This document shows positions 1 to 7,367 of a DNA stretch of 64,000 bases, one piece after another. The first letter of the stretch is position 1. Each line of letters opens with the position of its first letter. The stretch comes from Luteimicrobium sp042670205. Lineage in GTDB: Bacteria > Actinomycetota > Actinomycetes > Actinomycetales > Cellulomonadaceae. The notes beneath the pieces are model-generated. The model did not search any database. It was not told the origin of the DNA and was given only the letters and a program-made list of their open reading frames with translations. The position numbers were made by a program, and so were the translations under genes. The DNA is taken from the NCBI RefSeq assembly GCF_042670205.1, contig NZ_JBHUWD010000020.1, positions 16,205 through 80,204 on the forward strand, in the 5' to 3' direction.

Positions 1-252
1 GATGAAGCCGCCGGCGGCGTCGTCCTGGGCCAGCCGGTCCCGCACCATGTCGTTCGTCACCGAGTCCGGGACGAGCTCGCCCTTCGCGGTGTACGACTGG
101 GCGAGCACACCGAGCTCGGTGCCGCCCTTGATGTTCGCGCGGAAGATGTCGCCCGTCGAGATGGCCGGGACGCCGAGGCGCTCGGCCAGGCGTGCCGCCT
201 GCGTGCCCTTGCCGGCGCCCTGCGGCCCCATGATCACGAGACGTGTGCTCAA
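1..252 (-). CDS. adk: Adenylate kinase, N-terminal part (runs off window)
   Basis: Adenylate kinase interconverts ATP + AMP and 2 ADP in the cytoplasm. Only the first 84 codons are in the window; the gene continues beyond position 1. The P-loop GPQGAGKGT lies near residues 9-17, followed by the AMP-binding region (ISTGDIFRANI). The likely start is TTG at 250-252, which overlaps the secY stop as TTGA, with an AGGAGG-like site inside the secY end (CTCCGTTG context). The secY-adk order is the standard bacterial arrangement. Identity is certain; the non-ATG start is inferred from the overlap and from protein alignment. Confidence 0.93.
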   Translation of the reverse strand, partial: MSTRLVIMGPQGAGKGTQAARLAERLGVPAISTGDIFRANIKGGTELGVLAQSYTAKGELVPDSVTNDMVRDRLAQDDAAGGFI

Positions 253-1547
253 CGGAGGAACCCTTCGTAGTGCCGCTGCTGCAGCTGGCTGTCGATCTGC
301 TTGACCGTCTCGAGCCCCACGCCGACGATGATGATGATCGAGCTGCCGCCGAACGGGACGTTCGTCGAGACGCCCAGCAGGATGAACGCGATCGTCGGGA
401 TCAGCGCCACGATCGCCAGGTAGAGCGAGCCGGCCGACGTGATGCGCGTGATGACGTAGTCGAGGTACTCGGCGGTCGGCCGCCCCGCGCGGATGCCCGG
501 GATGAAGCCGCCGTACGTCTTCATGTTGTCCGCGACCTCGTCCGGGTTGAACGTGATCGCCGTGTAGAAGAAGCAGAAGAAGATGATCAGGACCGTGTAG
601 AGGACCAGGTGCAGCGGCGCGTCCTGCTGTGCGAGGTTCTGCGTCACCCACTGGACCCAGCCGGCCGACTGGTCGGCGAACTGGGCGATGAGGCCCGGGA
701 TCGCGAGCAGCGACGACGCGAAGATGATCGGGATCACGTTCGCCATGTTGATCTTGATCGGGATGTAGGTGGACGAGCCCCCGTACATCCGCCGACCGAC
801 CATGCGCTTCGCGTACTGGACCGGGATCCGCCGCTGAGACTGCTCGACGAACACCACGAGCCCGACGACCACCACGCAGAGGATGAGCACCAGCGTGAAC
901 TTGCCCGCGCCGCCGTTGCCGCCCGCGATCGACCACAGCGCGCTCGGGAAGCTCGCGGCGATCGAGGTGAAGATCAGGAGGGACATGCCGTTGCCGACAC
1001 CCCGCTCGGTGATGAGCTCGCCGAGCCACATGATCAGGCCGGTACCGGCGGTCATCGTGATGACCATGATCGCCAGGTTGACCACCGAGTCGTCGGGGAT
1101 GACGGACTGCGAGCAACCCTGGAACAGGACACCGGTGCGCGCGGTCGTGATGATCGTCGTCGACTGCAGGATCGCGAGCGCGATGGTGAGGTACCGGGTG
1201 TACTGCGTGAGCTTCGCGGTGCCGGACTGGCCCTCCTTGTGCAGGGCCTCGAAGCGTGGGATCACGACCCGCAGGAGCTGGACGATGATGCTCGCCGTGA
1301 TGTACGGCATGATCCCGAGCGCGAACACCGACAGCTTGAGCAGGGCGCCGCCGCTGAACAGGTTGACGAGCCCGAGCAGGTCGTTGTTGCTCGCCGTCTC
1401 GTCGATGCACTGCTGGACGTTCGGGTAGCTCACCCCCGGGGTCGGGATGAACGAGCCCAGCCGGAAGATCGCCATGATCGCGATCGTGAACAGCAGCTTG
1501 CGCCGCAGATCGGGCGTCCGGAAAGCCCGGCCGAATGCGCTGAGCAC
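249..1547 (-). CDS. secY: Protein translocase channel subunit SecY
   Basis: This is the pore-forming subunit of the SecYEG translocon in the cytoplasmic membrane. It has 432 residues, normal for the family, with about ten hydrophobic segments. The N-terminus (LSAFGRAFRTPDLRRK) is the typical cytosolic amphipathic start, and the plug-region sequence with SGGALLKLSVFALGIMPYI is present. The start is GTG at 1545-1547 behind a strong AGGAGG. It overlaps adk by 4 bases. It is separated from rplO by about 240 bp containing a hairpin and a possible promoter, so secY-adk may be a partly independent transcript. Its partner secE lies far upstream in the same window. Confidence 0.97.
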   Translation of the reverse strand: MLSAFGRAFRTPDLRRKLLFTIAIMAIFRLGSFIPTPGVSYPNVQQCIDETASNNDLLGLVNLFSGGALLKLSVFALGIMPYITASIIVQLLRVVIPRFEALHKEGQSGTAKLTQYTRYLTIALAILQSTTIITTARTGVLFQGCSQSVIPDDSVVNLAIMVITMTAGTGLIMWLGELITERGVGNGMSLLIFTSIAASFPSALWSIAGGNGGAGKFTLVLILCVVVVGLVVFVEQSQRRIPVQYAKRMVGRRMYGGSSTYIPIKINMANVIPIIFASSLLAIPGLIAQFADQSAGWVQWVTQNLAQQDAPLHLVLYTVLIIFFCFFYTAITFNPDEVADNMKTYGGFIPGIRAGRPTAEYLDYVITRITSAGSLYLAIVALIPTIAFILLGVSTNVPFGGSSIIIIVGVGLETVKQIDSQLQQRHYEGFLR

Positions 1548-1642
1548 CTATCCTCCTGGTCCGCCGTGGGCGGGTTCATCAGCGACCGACGAGGTCGTCG
1601 GCCGTCACGCGGCACGCATGTGGCGTGCGTCGCACCGTCGGC

Positions 1643-1673
1643 ACCTTAGCCGCTCTGCCCCAGGATCCCGCAA
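1643..1673 (-). promoter_or_regulatory. Possible secY promoter
   Basis: Read on the minus strand there is TTGCGG, 19 bases, then TAAGGT, about 100 bases upstream of the secY GTG. It lies downstream of the rplO terminator-like hairpin. The -10 fits the actinobacterial TANNNT pattern; the 19-base spacer is long, so the call is tentative. Confidence 0.35.
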
Positions 1674-1737
1674 TCCGTCTCGGAAGCCCAGGGGCCGGTG
1701 CGCCCGACCTGCACCGATCGTGCCGGTCGGAGAGACG

Positions 1738-1773
1738 CCAGGGCCGACGGCGCATGCGCACCGCCGGCCCTGG
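1738..1773 (-). terminator. Terminator-like hairpin after rplO
   Basis: There is a perfect 9-bp stem (CCAGGGCCG / CGGCCCTGG) with extra GC pairing inside, starting about 10 bases beyond the rplO stop. It has no U-tract, as is common in actinobacteria. It probably ends or attenuates the S10/spc ribosomal-protein transcript before secY. Confidence 0.6.
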
Positions 1774-1783
1774 CCGTCACTTC

Positions 1784-2473
1784 TCAGTCCTCGGAGACCG
1801 AACCGCCGGCGGCGAGGATCTTGTCCTTCGCCGAGCCCGACAGCGCGTCCACCGCGACGTCGAGCTTCACCGAGAGCTCGCCGGTGCCGAGCACCTTGAC
1901 GAGCTGGCCCTTGCGGACCGCGCCCTTCGCGACGAGGTCCTCGACGGTGACGGAGCCACCCTCGGGGTACAGCGACGCGAGCTTGTCCAGGTTCACGACC
2001 TGGTACTCGACGCGGAACGGGTTCTTGAAGCCGCGCAGCTTCGGGAGGCGCATGTGGAGGGGCATCTGCCCACCCTCGAAGCGCTCCGGAACCTGGTAGC
2101 GGGCCTTCGTACCCTTGGTACCGCGACCTGCCGTCTTACCCTTCGACGCCTCACCGCGACCCACACGGGTCTTCGCGGTCTTGGCGCCGGGGGCCGGACG
2201 CAGGTGGTGGACCTTGAGCGTGCCGCCCGCGCCGACCTCGGCCTCGGGCTTCGCCGCGGCCTTGGTCGTCGCCTTGGCGGCGGGCTTCTTGGGCGCCTCC
2301 GCCTCGGCAGCCGTCTCCGCCTTCTTGGCGGCCGGCTTGCGGGCCGGCGCCTTCTTCGCGGGAGCCGCCTCGGCCGCAGCCTCGGTCGCCTTCTTCGCCG
2401 GGGCCTTGCGGGCCGGCTTCTTCGGCGCCTCGGCCGTCTCCGGCGTCACGTCGTCGTTCTTGTTCTCGGCCAT
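1784..2473 (-). CDS. rplO: 50S ribosomal protein L15 with long Lys/Ala-rich N-terminal extension
   Basis: L15 is a late-assembly protein of the 50S subunit. The conserved body starts near residue 80 (LKVHHLRPAPGAKTAKTRVG) and includes the glycine-rich GRGxxGKTAGRGTKG region. The total is 229 residues against about 145-150 for ordinary L15. The first roughly 80 residues are a low-complexity Ala/Lys/Pro/Glu tail with AKK, PAKK and RKPA repeats, resembling histone H1 tails. I chose ATG at 2471-2473, about 10 bases after AGGAGG. A GTG six bases upstream overlaps the rpmD stop (GTGA) and is the alternative. Confidence 0.95.
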   Translation of the reverse strand: MAENKNDDVTPETAEAPKKPARKAPAKKATEAAAEAAPAKKAPARKPAAKKAETAAEAEAPKKPAAKATTKAAAKPEAEVGAGGTLKVHHLRPAPGAKTAKTRVGRGEASKGKTAGRGTKGTKARYQVPERFEGGQMPLHMRLPKLRGFKNPFRVEYQVVNLDKLASLYPEGGSVTVEDLVAKGAVRKGQLVKVLGTGELSVKLDVAVDALSGSAKDKILAAGGSVSED

Positions 2474-2475
2474 GA

Positions 2476-2658
2476 TCACTCGACCTCCTCGACGGCGACG
2501 AGGTGCGCCACCGTCTTGACCATGCCGCGGATCTCCGGGCGGTCCTCCTTCACGGCGGTGTCGCCGATCCGCTTGAGGCCCAGGGTCCGCAGCGTGTCAC
2601 GCTGGTTCTGCTTGCCGCCGATGGCGGACTTGGTCTGGGTCACCTTGAGACGAGCCAT
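2476..2658 (-). CDS. rpmD: 50S ribosomal protein L30
   Basis: L30 is a small 50S protein (60 residues). The typical L30 sequence is present: MARLKVTQTKSAIGGKQNQR, followed by TLRTLGLKRIGDT. The start ATG (2656-2658) overlaps the rpsE stop as ATGA. The 3' end overlaps the alternative rplO GTG. The length matches bacterial L30. Confidence 0.97.
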   Translation of the reverse strand: MARLKVTQTKSAIGGKQNQRDTLRTLGLKRIGDTAVKEDRPEIRGMVKTVAHLVAVEEVE

Positions 2659-3326
2659 CACGCACCCACCTTCGCGGCAGCGTCGGCGCGACCCGCGGCC
2701 TGCGACCGCAGGAGCGCGGCCGGGGCCACGTCCTCGAGCGGCAGACCACGGCGGGCGGCGACCGCTGCGGGCTCCTCGAGCCCACGGAGCGCCGCGACCG
2801 TCGCGTGCACGATGTTGATCGAGTTCGACGAACCGAGCGACTTGCTCAGGACGTCGTGGATGCCCGCGCACTCCAGCACGGCGCGCACCGGACCACCGGC
2901 GATGACACCGGTACCCGGAGCGGCCGGACGGAGGAACACGACGCCGGCGGCGGCCTCACCCTGGACGGGGTGCGGGATGGTGCCCTGGATGCGGGGGACG
3001 CGGAAGAAGTTCTTCTTCGCCTCCTCGACGCCCTTGGCGATCGCCGCGGGCACCTCCTTGGCCTTCCCGTAGCCGACGCCCACCGTGCCGTCGCCGTCAC
3101 CCACCACGACGAGCGCGGTGAAGCTGAAGCGGCGGCCACCCTTGACGACCTTGGAGACGCGGTTGATGGTCACGACGCGCTCGAGGAAGGCGTTCTTCTC
3201 GGCGTCCTGACGACGGTTGTCCCGGCGCTCGCCGCCGCGGCGGCCACCCCGGTCGTTGGAGCGCTCGCCGGCGCCCTCGTTCGCGGCGCCCGGGGCGCCG
3301 GTGTTGCTGCGCTGCCCTGCAGCCAT
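2658..3326 (-). CDS. rpsE: 30S ribosomal protein S5
   Basis: S5 sits at the mRNA entry site of the 30S subunit and influences fidelity. It has 222 residues. The first roughly 40 residues are a disordered Arg/Gly/Asn-rich tail (RGGRRGGERRDNRRQD). The S5 RNA-binding domain follows, with RVSKVVKGGRRFSFTALVVVGD and GVGYGKAKEVPAAI, then the C-terminal domain with AGVVFLRPAAPGTG. The start ATG at 3324-3326 has an AAAGGA site. The 3' end overlaps rpmD. Upstream it is 31 bases from the rplR stop. Confidence 0.97.
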   Translation of the reverse strand: MAAGQRSNTGAPGAANEGAGERSNDRGGRRGGERRDNRRQDAEKNAFLERVVTINRVSKVVKGGRRFSFTALVVVGDGDGTVGVGYGKAKEVPAAIAKGVEEAKKNFFRVPRIQGTIPHPVQGEAAAGVVFLRPAAPGTGVIAGGPVRAVLECAGIHDVLSKSLGSSNSINIVHATVAALRGLEEPAAVAARRGLPLEDVAPAALLRSQAAGRADAAAKVGA

Positions 3327-3357
3327 CAGAGAATCCTTTGCTTCCGTGCGGAGATCA

Positions 3358-3735
3358 TCACAGCGCCAGCCCACCCTCGCGGGCACCGTCGGCGACTGCC
3401 GCGACGCGGCCGTGGTACTTGTTCCCGCCGCGGTCGAACACGACGGAGTCGACGCCGGCCGCCTTCGCGCGCTGGGCGACGAGCTCGCCGACCTTGCGCG
3501 CCTTGGCGGTCTTGTCGCCCTCGAGCGCACGCAGGTCCGCCTCGAGCGACGAGGCCGACGCGACGGTCTGCCCCACGGTGTCGTCGACGACCTGGGCCGT
3601 GATATGACGCGACGAGCGCGTCACCACGAGGCGCGGACGAACAGGCGTGCCGGAGATCTTCTTGCGCAGGCGCAGGTGACGGCGCGTGCGCGCGATCTGC
3701 TTGCCCTTGCCCTTGACAATGACAGCCATGATCAC
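3358..3735 (-). CDS. rplR: 50S ribosomal protein L18
   Basis: L18 binds 5S rRNA in the central protuberance of the 50S subunit. It has about 123-125 residues. The N-terminus is basic (KGKGKQIARTRRHLRLRKK), followed by the conserved PRLVVTRSSRHI strand and the C-terminal FDRGGNKYHGRVAAVADGAREGGL signature. There are two possible starts: GTG at 3733-3735, overlapping the rplF stop (GTGA) about 7 bases after AAAGG, or ATG at 3727-3729. The first has the better ribosome-binding-site spacing. Confidence 0.95.
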   Translation of the reverse strand: MIMAVIVKGKGKQIARTRRHLRLRKKISGTPVRPRLVVTRSSRHITAQVVDDTVGQTVASASSLEADLRALEGDKTAKARKVGELVAQRAKAAGVDSVVFDRGGNKYHGRVAAVADGAREGGLAL

Positions 3736-4268
3736 TTACCAGCCTTTCCGACCTTGCGGCGGACGACCTCGCCGGCGTAGCGCACGCCCTTGCCCTTGTA
3801 CGGCTCGGGCTTGCGGATCTTGCGGATGTTCGCTGCGACCTCGCCGACCTGCTGCTTCGAGATGCCGCTCACCGAGAACTTGGTGGGGCTCTCGACCGCG
3901 AACGAGATGCCGGCCGGGGCCTTGACGACCACGGGGTGCGAGAAGCCGAGCGCGAACTCGAGGTCCGAGCCCTTCGCCGTCACGCGGTAACCGGTACCGA
4001 CGATCTCGAGCTTCTTCTCGTAGCCCTCGGTGACACCGGTGACGAGGTTCGCGAGCAGGGTGCGGGTCAGGCCGTGCAGAGCGCGCGAGTTGCGCTCGTC
4101 GTCCGGGCGGCTGACCACGAGGGTGCCGTCCGACTGCTCGACCGAGATGGGGGCGGGGATCGTGTGCTCGAGAGAACCCTTGGGGCCCTTCACGGTCACG
4201 AGCGCGCCGCTGATGGTGACGTCCACGCCGGCCGGGACCGGAACGGGGATCTTGCCGATACGAGACAT
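3732..4268 (-). CDS. rplF: 50S ribosomal protein L6
   Basis: L6 is a two-domain 50S protein near the factor-binding site. It has 178 residues, the normal length, and begins MSRIGKIPVPVPAGV. The C-terminal signature (KPEPYKGKGVRYAGE) is intact. The 3' end overlaps the rplR GTG. The gene sits 18 bases downstream of rpsH in the spc part of the ribosomal-protein cluster. Confidence 0.98.
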   Translation of the reverse strand: MSRIGKIPVPVPAGVDVTISGALVTVKGPKGSLEHTIPAPISVEQSDGTLVVSRPDDERNSRALHGLTRTLLANLVTGVTEGYEKKLEIVGTGYRVTAKGSDLEFALGFSHPVVVKAPAGISFAVESPTKFSVSGISKQQVGEVAANIRKIRKPEPYKGKGVRYAGEVVRRKVGKAGK

Positions 4269-4286
4269 TGGCGTATCTCCTTTCCG

Positions 4287-4685
4287 TTACCAGACGAAGG
4301 CGAGGACTTCTCCGCCCACGCCCTTCGACTGAGCCTGACGGTCCGTCAGGAGGCCGGACGACGTGGACAGGATCGCCACGCCGAGGCCGCCGAGGACCTT
4401 GGGCAGGTTGGTGGACTTGGCGTACACGCGCAGGCCGGGCTTCGAGACGCGGCGGACGCCCGACAGGGCGCGCTCGCGGTTCGGGCTGTACTTGAGCGTG
4501 ATGGTCAGGTTCTTGCCCACGGGAGCGTCCTCGACGCTCCAGCCGGTGATGTAGCCCTCGGCCTGAAGGATCTCAGCGATGTGAGACTTCAGCTTCGAGA
4601 ACGGCATGGTCACCGTGTCGTGGTGTGCCGAGTTCGCGTTCCGCAGACGCGTGAGCATGTCTGCGATCGGGTCGGTCATGGTCAT
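4287..4685 (-). CDS. rpsH: 30S ribosomal protein S8
   Basis: S8 is a primary 16S rRNA-binding protein of the 30S platform and is known in several bacteria as a translational repressor of the spc operon. It has 132 residues, beginning MTMTDPIADMLTRLRNAN. The C-terminal signature GLLTDRQAQSKGVGGEVLAFVW is the typical actinobacterial form. A second in-frame ATG lies six bases in. The region upstream has a GAGGAAGGG ribosome-binding site. Confidence 0.98.
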   Translation of the reverse strand: MTMTDPIADMLTRLRNANSAHHDTVTMPFSKLKSHIAEILQAEGYITGWSVEDAPVGKNLTITLKYSPNRERALSGVRRVSKPGLRVYAKSTNLPKVLGGLGVAILSTSSGLLTDRQAQSKGVGGEVLAFVW

Positions 4686-4774
4686 TGGGCTTCAGCCCTT
4701 CCTCGTCGGGGTATCCGCCACGGTCGTGCGGGACGTGCGTCCCGCCGGTTCCGTACGGACCTACGACGTAGTCG

Positions 4775-4960
4775 TTACCAGCTGCTCTTGGTGACGCCGG
4801 GGAGCTCGCCACGGTGCGCCATCTCGCGAAGGCACACGCGGCAGAGCCCGAACTTGCGGTACACGGAGTGCGGACGACCGCACCGCTGGCACCGGGTGTA
4901 GGCACGGACCGCGAACTTGGGCTTCGCGGCGGCCTTGTTGATCAGGGCCTTCTTCGCCAT
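4775..4960 (-). CDS. rpsN: 30S ribosomal protein S14, zinc-binding type Z
   Basis: This is the short S14 of the 30S head, 61 residues. It carries four cysteines in a CX2C-X12-CX2C zinc finger (C24, C27, C40, C43; CQRCGRPH and CRVC), so it is the zinc-dependent form. The start ATG follows AAGGAGAAC located inside the end of rplE, and the two genes are separated by one base. Confidence 0.97.
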   Translation of the reverse strand: MAKKALINKAAAKPKFAVRAYTRCQRCGRPHSVYRKFGLCRVCLREMAHRGELPGVTKSSW

Positions 4961-4961
4961 G

Positions 4962-5540
4962 TCAGTTCTCCTTGAACGGGAAGCCGAGACGGCGCAGCAG
5001 GGACCGACCCTCGGCATCCGTCGTCGCGGTCGTCACGATCGTGATGTCCATGCCACGGACGCGGTCGATCTTGTCCTGGTCGATCTCGTGGAACATGGAC
5101 TGCTCCGTGAGGCCGAACGTGTAGTTCCCGTGGCCGTCGAACTGCTTGTCCGACAGGCCGCGGAAGTCGCGGATGCGCGGCAGCGCGAGCGACAGCAGGC
5201 GGTCGAGGAACTCCCACATCCGGTCGCCGCGCAGCGTGGTGTGCGCGCCGATCGGCATGCCCTCGCGCAGCTTGAACTGCGCGATGGACTTGCGAGCGCG
5301 CGTGACCTGCGGCTTCTGGCCCGTGATCAGGGCCAGGTCGCGGATCGCGCCCTCGATGAGCTTGGAGTCCTTCGCGGCGTCGCCCACGCCCATGTTCACG
5401 ACGACCTTGGTCACGCGAGCGACCTGGTTGACGTTCTCGTGGTCGAACTCCTCGCGCAGGCCGGCGATGATCTCGCTGCGGTAGCGCTCCTTGAGGCGCG
5501 GGACGGTCGTCACCGGGGCCTCGGTGGTCTCAGTCGTCAT
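4962..5540 (-). CDS. rplE: 50S ribosomal protein L5
   Basis: L5 binds 5S rRNA and contacts the P-site tRNA in the central protuberance. It has 192 residues. Family sequences are clear: VTKVVVNMGVGDAAKDSK, QKPQVTRARKSIAQFKLREG and RIRDFRGLSDKQFDGHGNYT. The N-terminus has an extra 10-12 residues rich in Thr (MTTETTEAPVTTVP). The ATG overlaps the rplX stop as ATGA. Confidence 0.98.
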   Translation of the reverse strand: MTTETTEAPVTTVPRLKERYRSEIIAGLREEFDHENVNQVARVTKVVVNMGVGDAAKDSKLIEGAIRDLALITGQKPQVTRARKSIAQFKLREGMPIGAHTTLRGDRMWEFLDRLLSLALPRIRDFRGLSDKQFDGHGNYTFGLTEQSMFHEIDQDKIDRVRGMDITIVTTATTDAEGRSLLRRLGFPFKEN

Positions 5541-5881
5541 CAGATGTCCTTACCGGAGCGCTTGGCGACACGCACGCGAACCGTGCGCTTGCGGCCGTCA
5601 CGCTCGACCTCTTCGGTGCGGTACCCGACGCGGGTGCCCTTCTTCGTCTCCGGGTCGACGACCATCACGTTGGACACGTGGATCGGCGCCTCGACGGTCT
5701 CCAGGCCACCCGTGCGCGTACCGCGGTCGTTCTGGCCGACCTTGGTGTGCTTGGTGACACGCTGGACACCCTCGACGATGACGCGGTCGGAGTCCTTGAG
5801 GACCTCCAGGACGCGGCCCGTCTTGCCCTTGTCGCGACCGGCGATCACGAGGACCTGGTCGCCCTTCTTGAGCTTCGCCAT
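5540..5881 (-). CDS. rplX: 50S ribosomal protein L24
   Basis: L24 is an assembly-initiator protein of the 50S subunit. It has 113 residues and an N-terminal KOW motif (KKGDQVLVIAGRDKGKTGRV). This is followed by EGVQRVTKHTKVGQNDRGTR and the actinobacterial C-terminal extension rich in Lys and Arg. It overlaps rplE by 4 bases and lies 2 bases after rplN. Confidence 0.98.
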   Translation of the reverse strand: MAKLKKGDQVLVIAGRDKGKTGRVLEVLKDSDRVIVEGVQRVTKHTKVGQNDRGTRTGGLETVEAPIHVSNVMVVDPETKKGTRVGYRTEEVERDGRKRTVRVRVAKRSGKDI

Positions 5882-5883
5882 GG

Positions 5884-6252
5884 TCAGAGCACCTCCGGCG
5901 CCAGCGAGATGATCTTCATGAACCGCTTGTCACGGAGCTCACGGCCCACAGGGCCGAAGATGCGCGTGCCACGGGGCTCGCCGTCGTTCTTGAGGATCAC
6001 GGCGGCGTTCTCGTCGAACTTGATGTAGGACCCGTCGGGACGACGGCGCTCCTTGACGGTGCGGACGACGACGGCCTTGACCACGTCGCCCTTCTTGACG
6101 TTGCCGCCCGGGATCGCGTCCTTGACGGTGGCGACGATGACGTCGCCGATTCCGGCGTAGCGACGGCCGGAACCGCCGAGAACACGGATGCAGAGGATCT
6201 CCTTGGCACCCGTGTTGTCGGCGACCCGAAGTCGCGACTCCTGCTGGATCAT
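5884..6252 (-). CDS. rplN: 50S ribosomal protein L14
   Basis: L14 lies at the 30S-50S interface (bridge B8). It has 122 residues, the standard length. It begins MIQQESRLRVADNTGAKEI and ends with the conserved ELRDKRFMKIISLAPEVL. It is the first gene after an unusual 150-bp structured gap that separates it from rpsQ. Confidence 0.98.
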   Translation of the reverse strand: MIQQESRLRVADNTGAKEILCIRVLGGSGRRYAGIGDVIVATVKDAIPGGNVKKGDVVKAVVVRTVKERRRPDGSYIKFDENAAVILKNDGEPRGTRIFGPVGRELRDKRFMKIISLAPEVL

Positions 6253-6325
6253 GTCAGTGAACTCCTGTTGTCGAGCCGGTTCTCGCCTCGCGGCGAGCCT
6301 TGCCGAACGGATAGTTGTCTGTGGT

Positions 6326-6393
6326 GCCGGCGGGCCGGCCGTGCTCGCGCACGGCCGGCCTGCGCCGGCGGCGTCCCGCCTGCGAGAGGCGGG
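6326..6393 (-). terminator. Double hairpin between rpsQ and rplN (attenuator-like)
   Basis: Two consecutive stem-loops fill the gap after rpsQ. The first, read on the minus strand, is a perfect 7-bp stem (CCCGCCT-type arms, 6375-6393) with a 5-base loop, 8 bases after the rpsQ stop. The second (6326-6369) is a long GC hairpin whose inner part pairs GGCCGGCCGTG with CACGGCCGGCC around a 6-base loop. There is no U-tract. It could attenuate transcription or be an RNA-processing site inside the operon. Confidence 0.6.
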
Positions 6394-6400
6394 TCAGCGA

Positions 6401-6694
6401 CTACTTGGCCTTCTCGAGGATCTCGACCACGCGCCACCGCTTGGTGGCGGACAGCGGCCGGGTCTCCATGATCAGGACGAGGTCACCGACGCCGGCAGAG
6501 TTCTGCTCGTCGTGGGCCTTGACCTTGCTCGTGCGGCGCATGACCTTGCCGTAGAGGGGGTGCTTGACCCGGTCCTCGACGGCGATCACGACGGTCTTGT
6601 CCATCTTGTCGCTGACGACGTAGCCGCGGCGCGTCTTGCGGTGAGCGCGGTGCTCCTCGCTCACGGTCTCGTCGGTCTTGGTGTTCTCGCTCAT
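6401..6694 (-). CDS. rpsQ: 30S ribosomal protein S17
   Basis: S17 is a primary 16S rRNA-binding OB-fold protein. It has 97 residues from the ATG at 6692-6694, or 102 from a GTG at 6707-6709 that overlaps the rpmC stop. I prefer the ATG because a GAGG lies about 5 bases before it. The core is clear: RKTRRGYVVSDKMDKTVVIA and HPLYGKVMRRTSKVKAHDE. The N-terminus has an acidic tail (TKTDETVSEEH). Confidence 0.95.
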   Translation of the reverse strand: MSENTKTDETVSEEHRAHRKTRRGYVVSDKMDKTVVIAVEDRVKHPLYGKVMRRTSKVKAHDEQNSAGVGDLVLIMETRPLSATKRWRVVEILEKAK

Positions 6695-6705
6695 CTCAGC
6701 CTCAC

Positions 6706-6945
6706 TCACTCGCTCGCGCTCGGGGCCGTGCGGATGCCGAGCTCGCGCTCACGCAGGATCGTGTAGATCCGCGCGATGTCGCGGCGGACCGCCTTGAGCC
6801 GACCCGTCGAGTCGAGCTGCCCGGTCGCCGACTGGAAGCGAAGGTTGAACAGCTCTTCCTTGGCCTTCTTCAGCTCGGCGACGAGCTTCTCGTCGTCGAA
6901 CGTGTCGAGCTCGCTCGTCGCGAGCTCCTTGGTACCGATAGCCAT
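6706..6945 (-). CDS. rpmC: 50S ribosomal protein L29
   Basis: L29 is a small helical 50S protein near the exit tunnel, where SRP and trigger factor dock. It has 79 residues. The family signature EELFNLRFQSATGQLDSTGR is followed by RRDIARIYTILRERELG. The ATG overlaps the rplP stop (ATGA). Confidence 0.97.
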   Translation of the reverse strand: MAIGTKELATSELDTFDDEKLVAELKKAKEELFNLRFQSATGQLDSTGRLKAVRRDIARIYTILRERELGIRTAPSASE

Positions 6946-7364
6946 CAGCTAGCACCACCCTCGCGCACCACGAAACGGCACTTCATCGGGAGCTTGTGGA
7001 TCGCACGGCGCATGGCCTCACGAGCCAGCTCCTCGTCGACACCGGCCAGCTCGAAGACGATGCGTCCGGGCTTGACGTTGGCGACCCACCACTCGGGGGA
7101 ACCCTTACCGGAACCCATGCGGGTCTCCGCCGGCTTCTTGGTCAGCGGACGGTCGGGGTAGATGTTGATCCAGACCTTGCCACCACGCTTGATGTGGCGG
7201 GTCATGGCGATACGAGCAGCCTCGATCTGACGGTTGGTGACGTAGGCGGGCTCGAGAGCCTGGATGCCGTAGTCGCCGAACGAGATCGTCGTGCCACCCT
7301 TGGCAGCGCCGGAGCGCTTCGGGTGGTGCTGCTTGCGGTGCTTGAGCCTGCGGGGGATCAGCAT
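6945..7364 (-). CDS. rplP: 50S ribosomal protein L16
   Basis: L16 helps shape the A site of the 50S subunit. It has 139 residues and begins MLIPRRLKHRKQHHPKRSG, the canonical start. The motif RMGSGKGSPEWWVANVKPG and the C-terminal HKLPMKCRFVVREGG are intact. It lies 3 bases after rpsC and overlaps rpmC. Confidence 0.98.
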   Translation of the reverse strand: MLIPRRLKHRKQHHPKRSGAAKGGTTISFGDYGIQALEPAYVTNRQIEAARIAMTRHIKRGGKVWINIYPDRPLTKKPAETRMGSGKGSPEWWVANVKPGRIVFELAGVDEELAREAMRRAIHKLPMKCRFVVREGGAS

Positions 7365-7367
7365 GAC

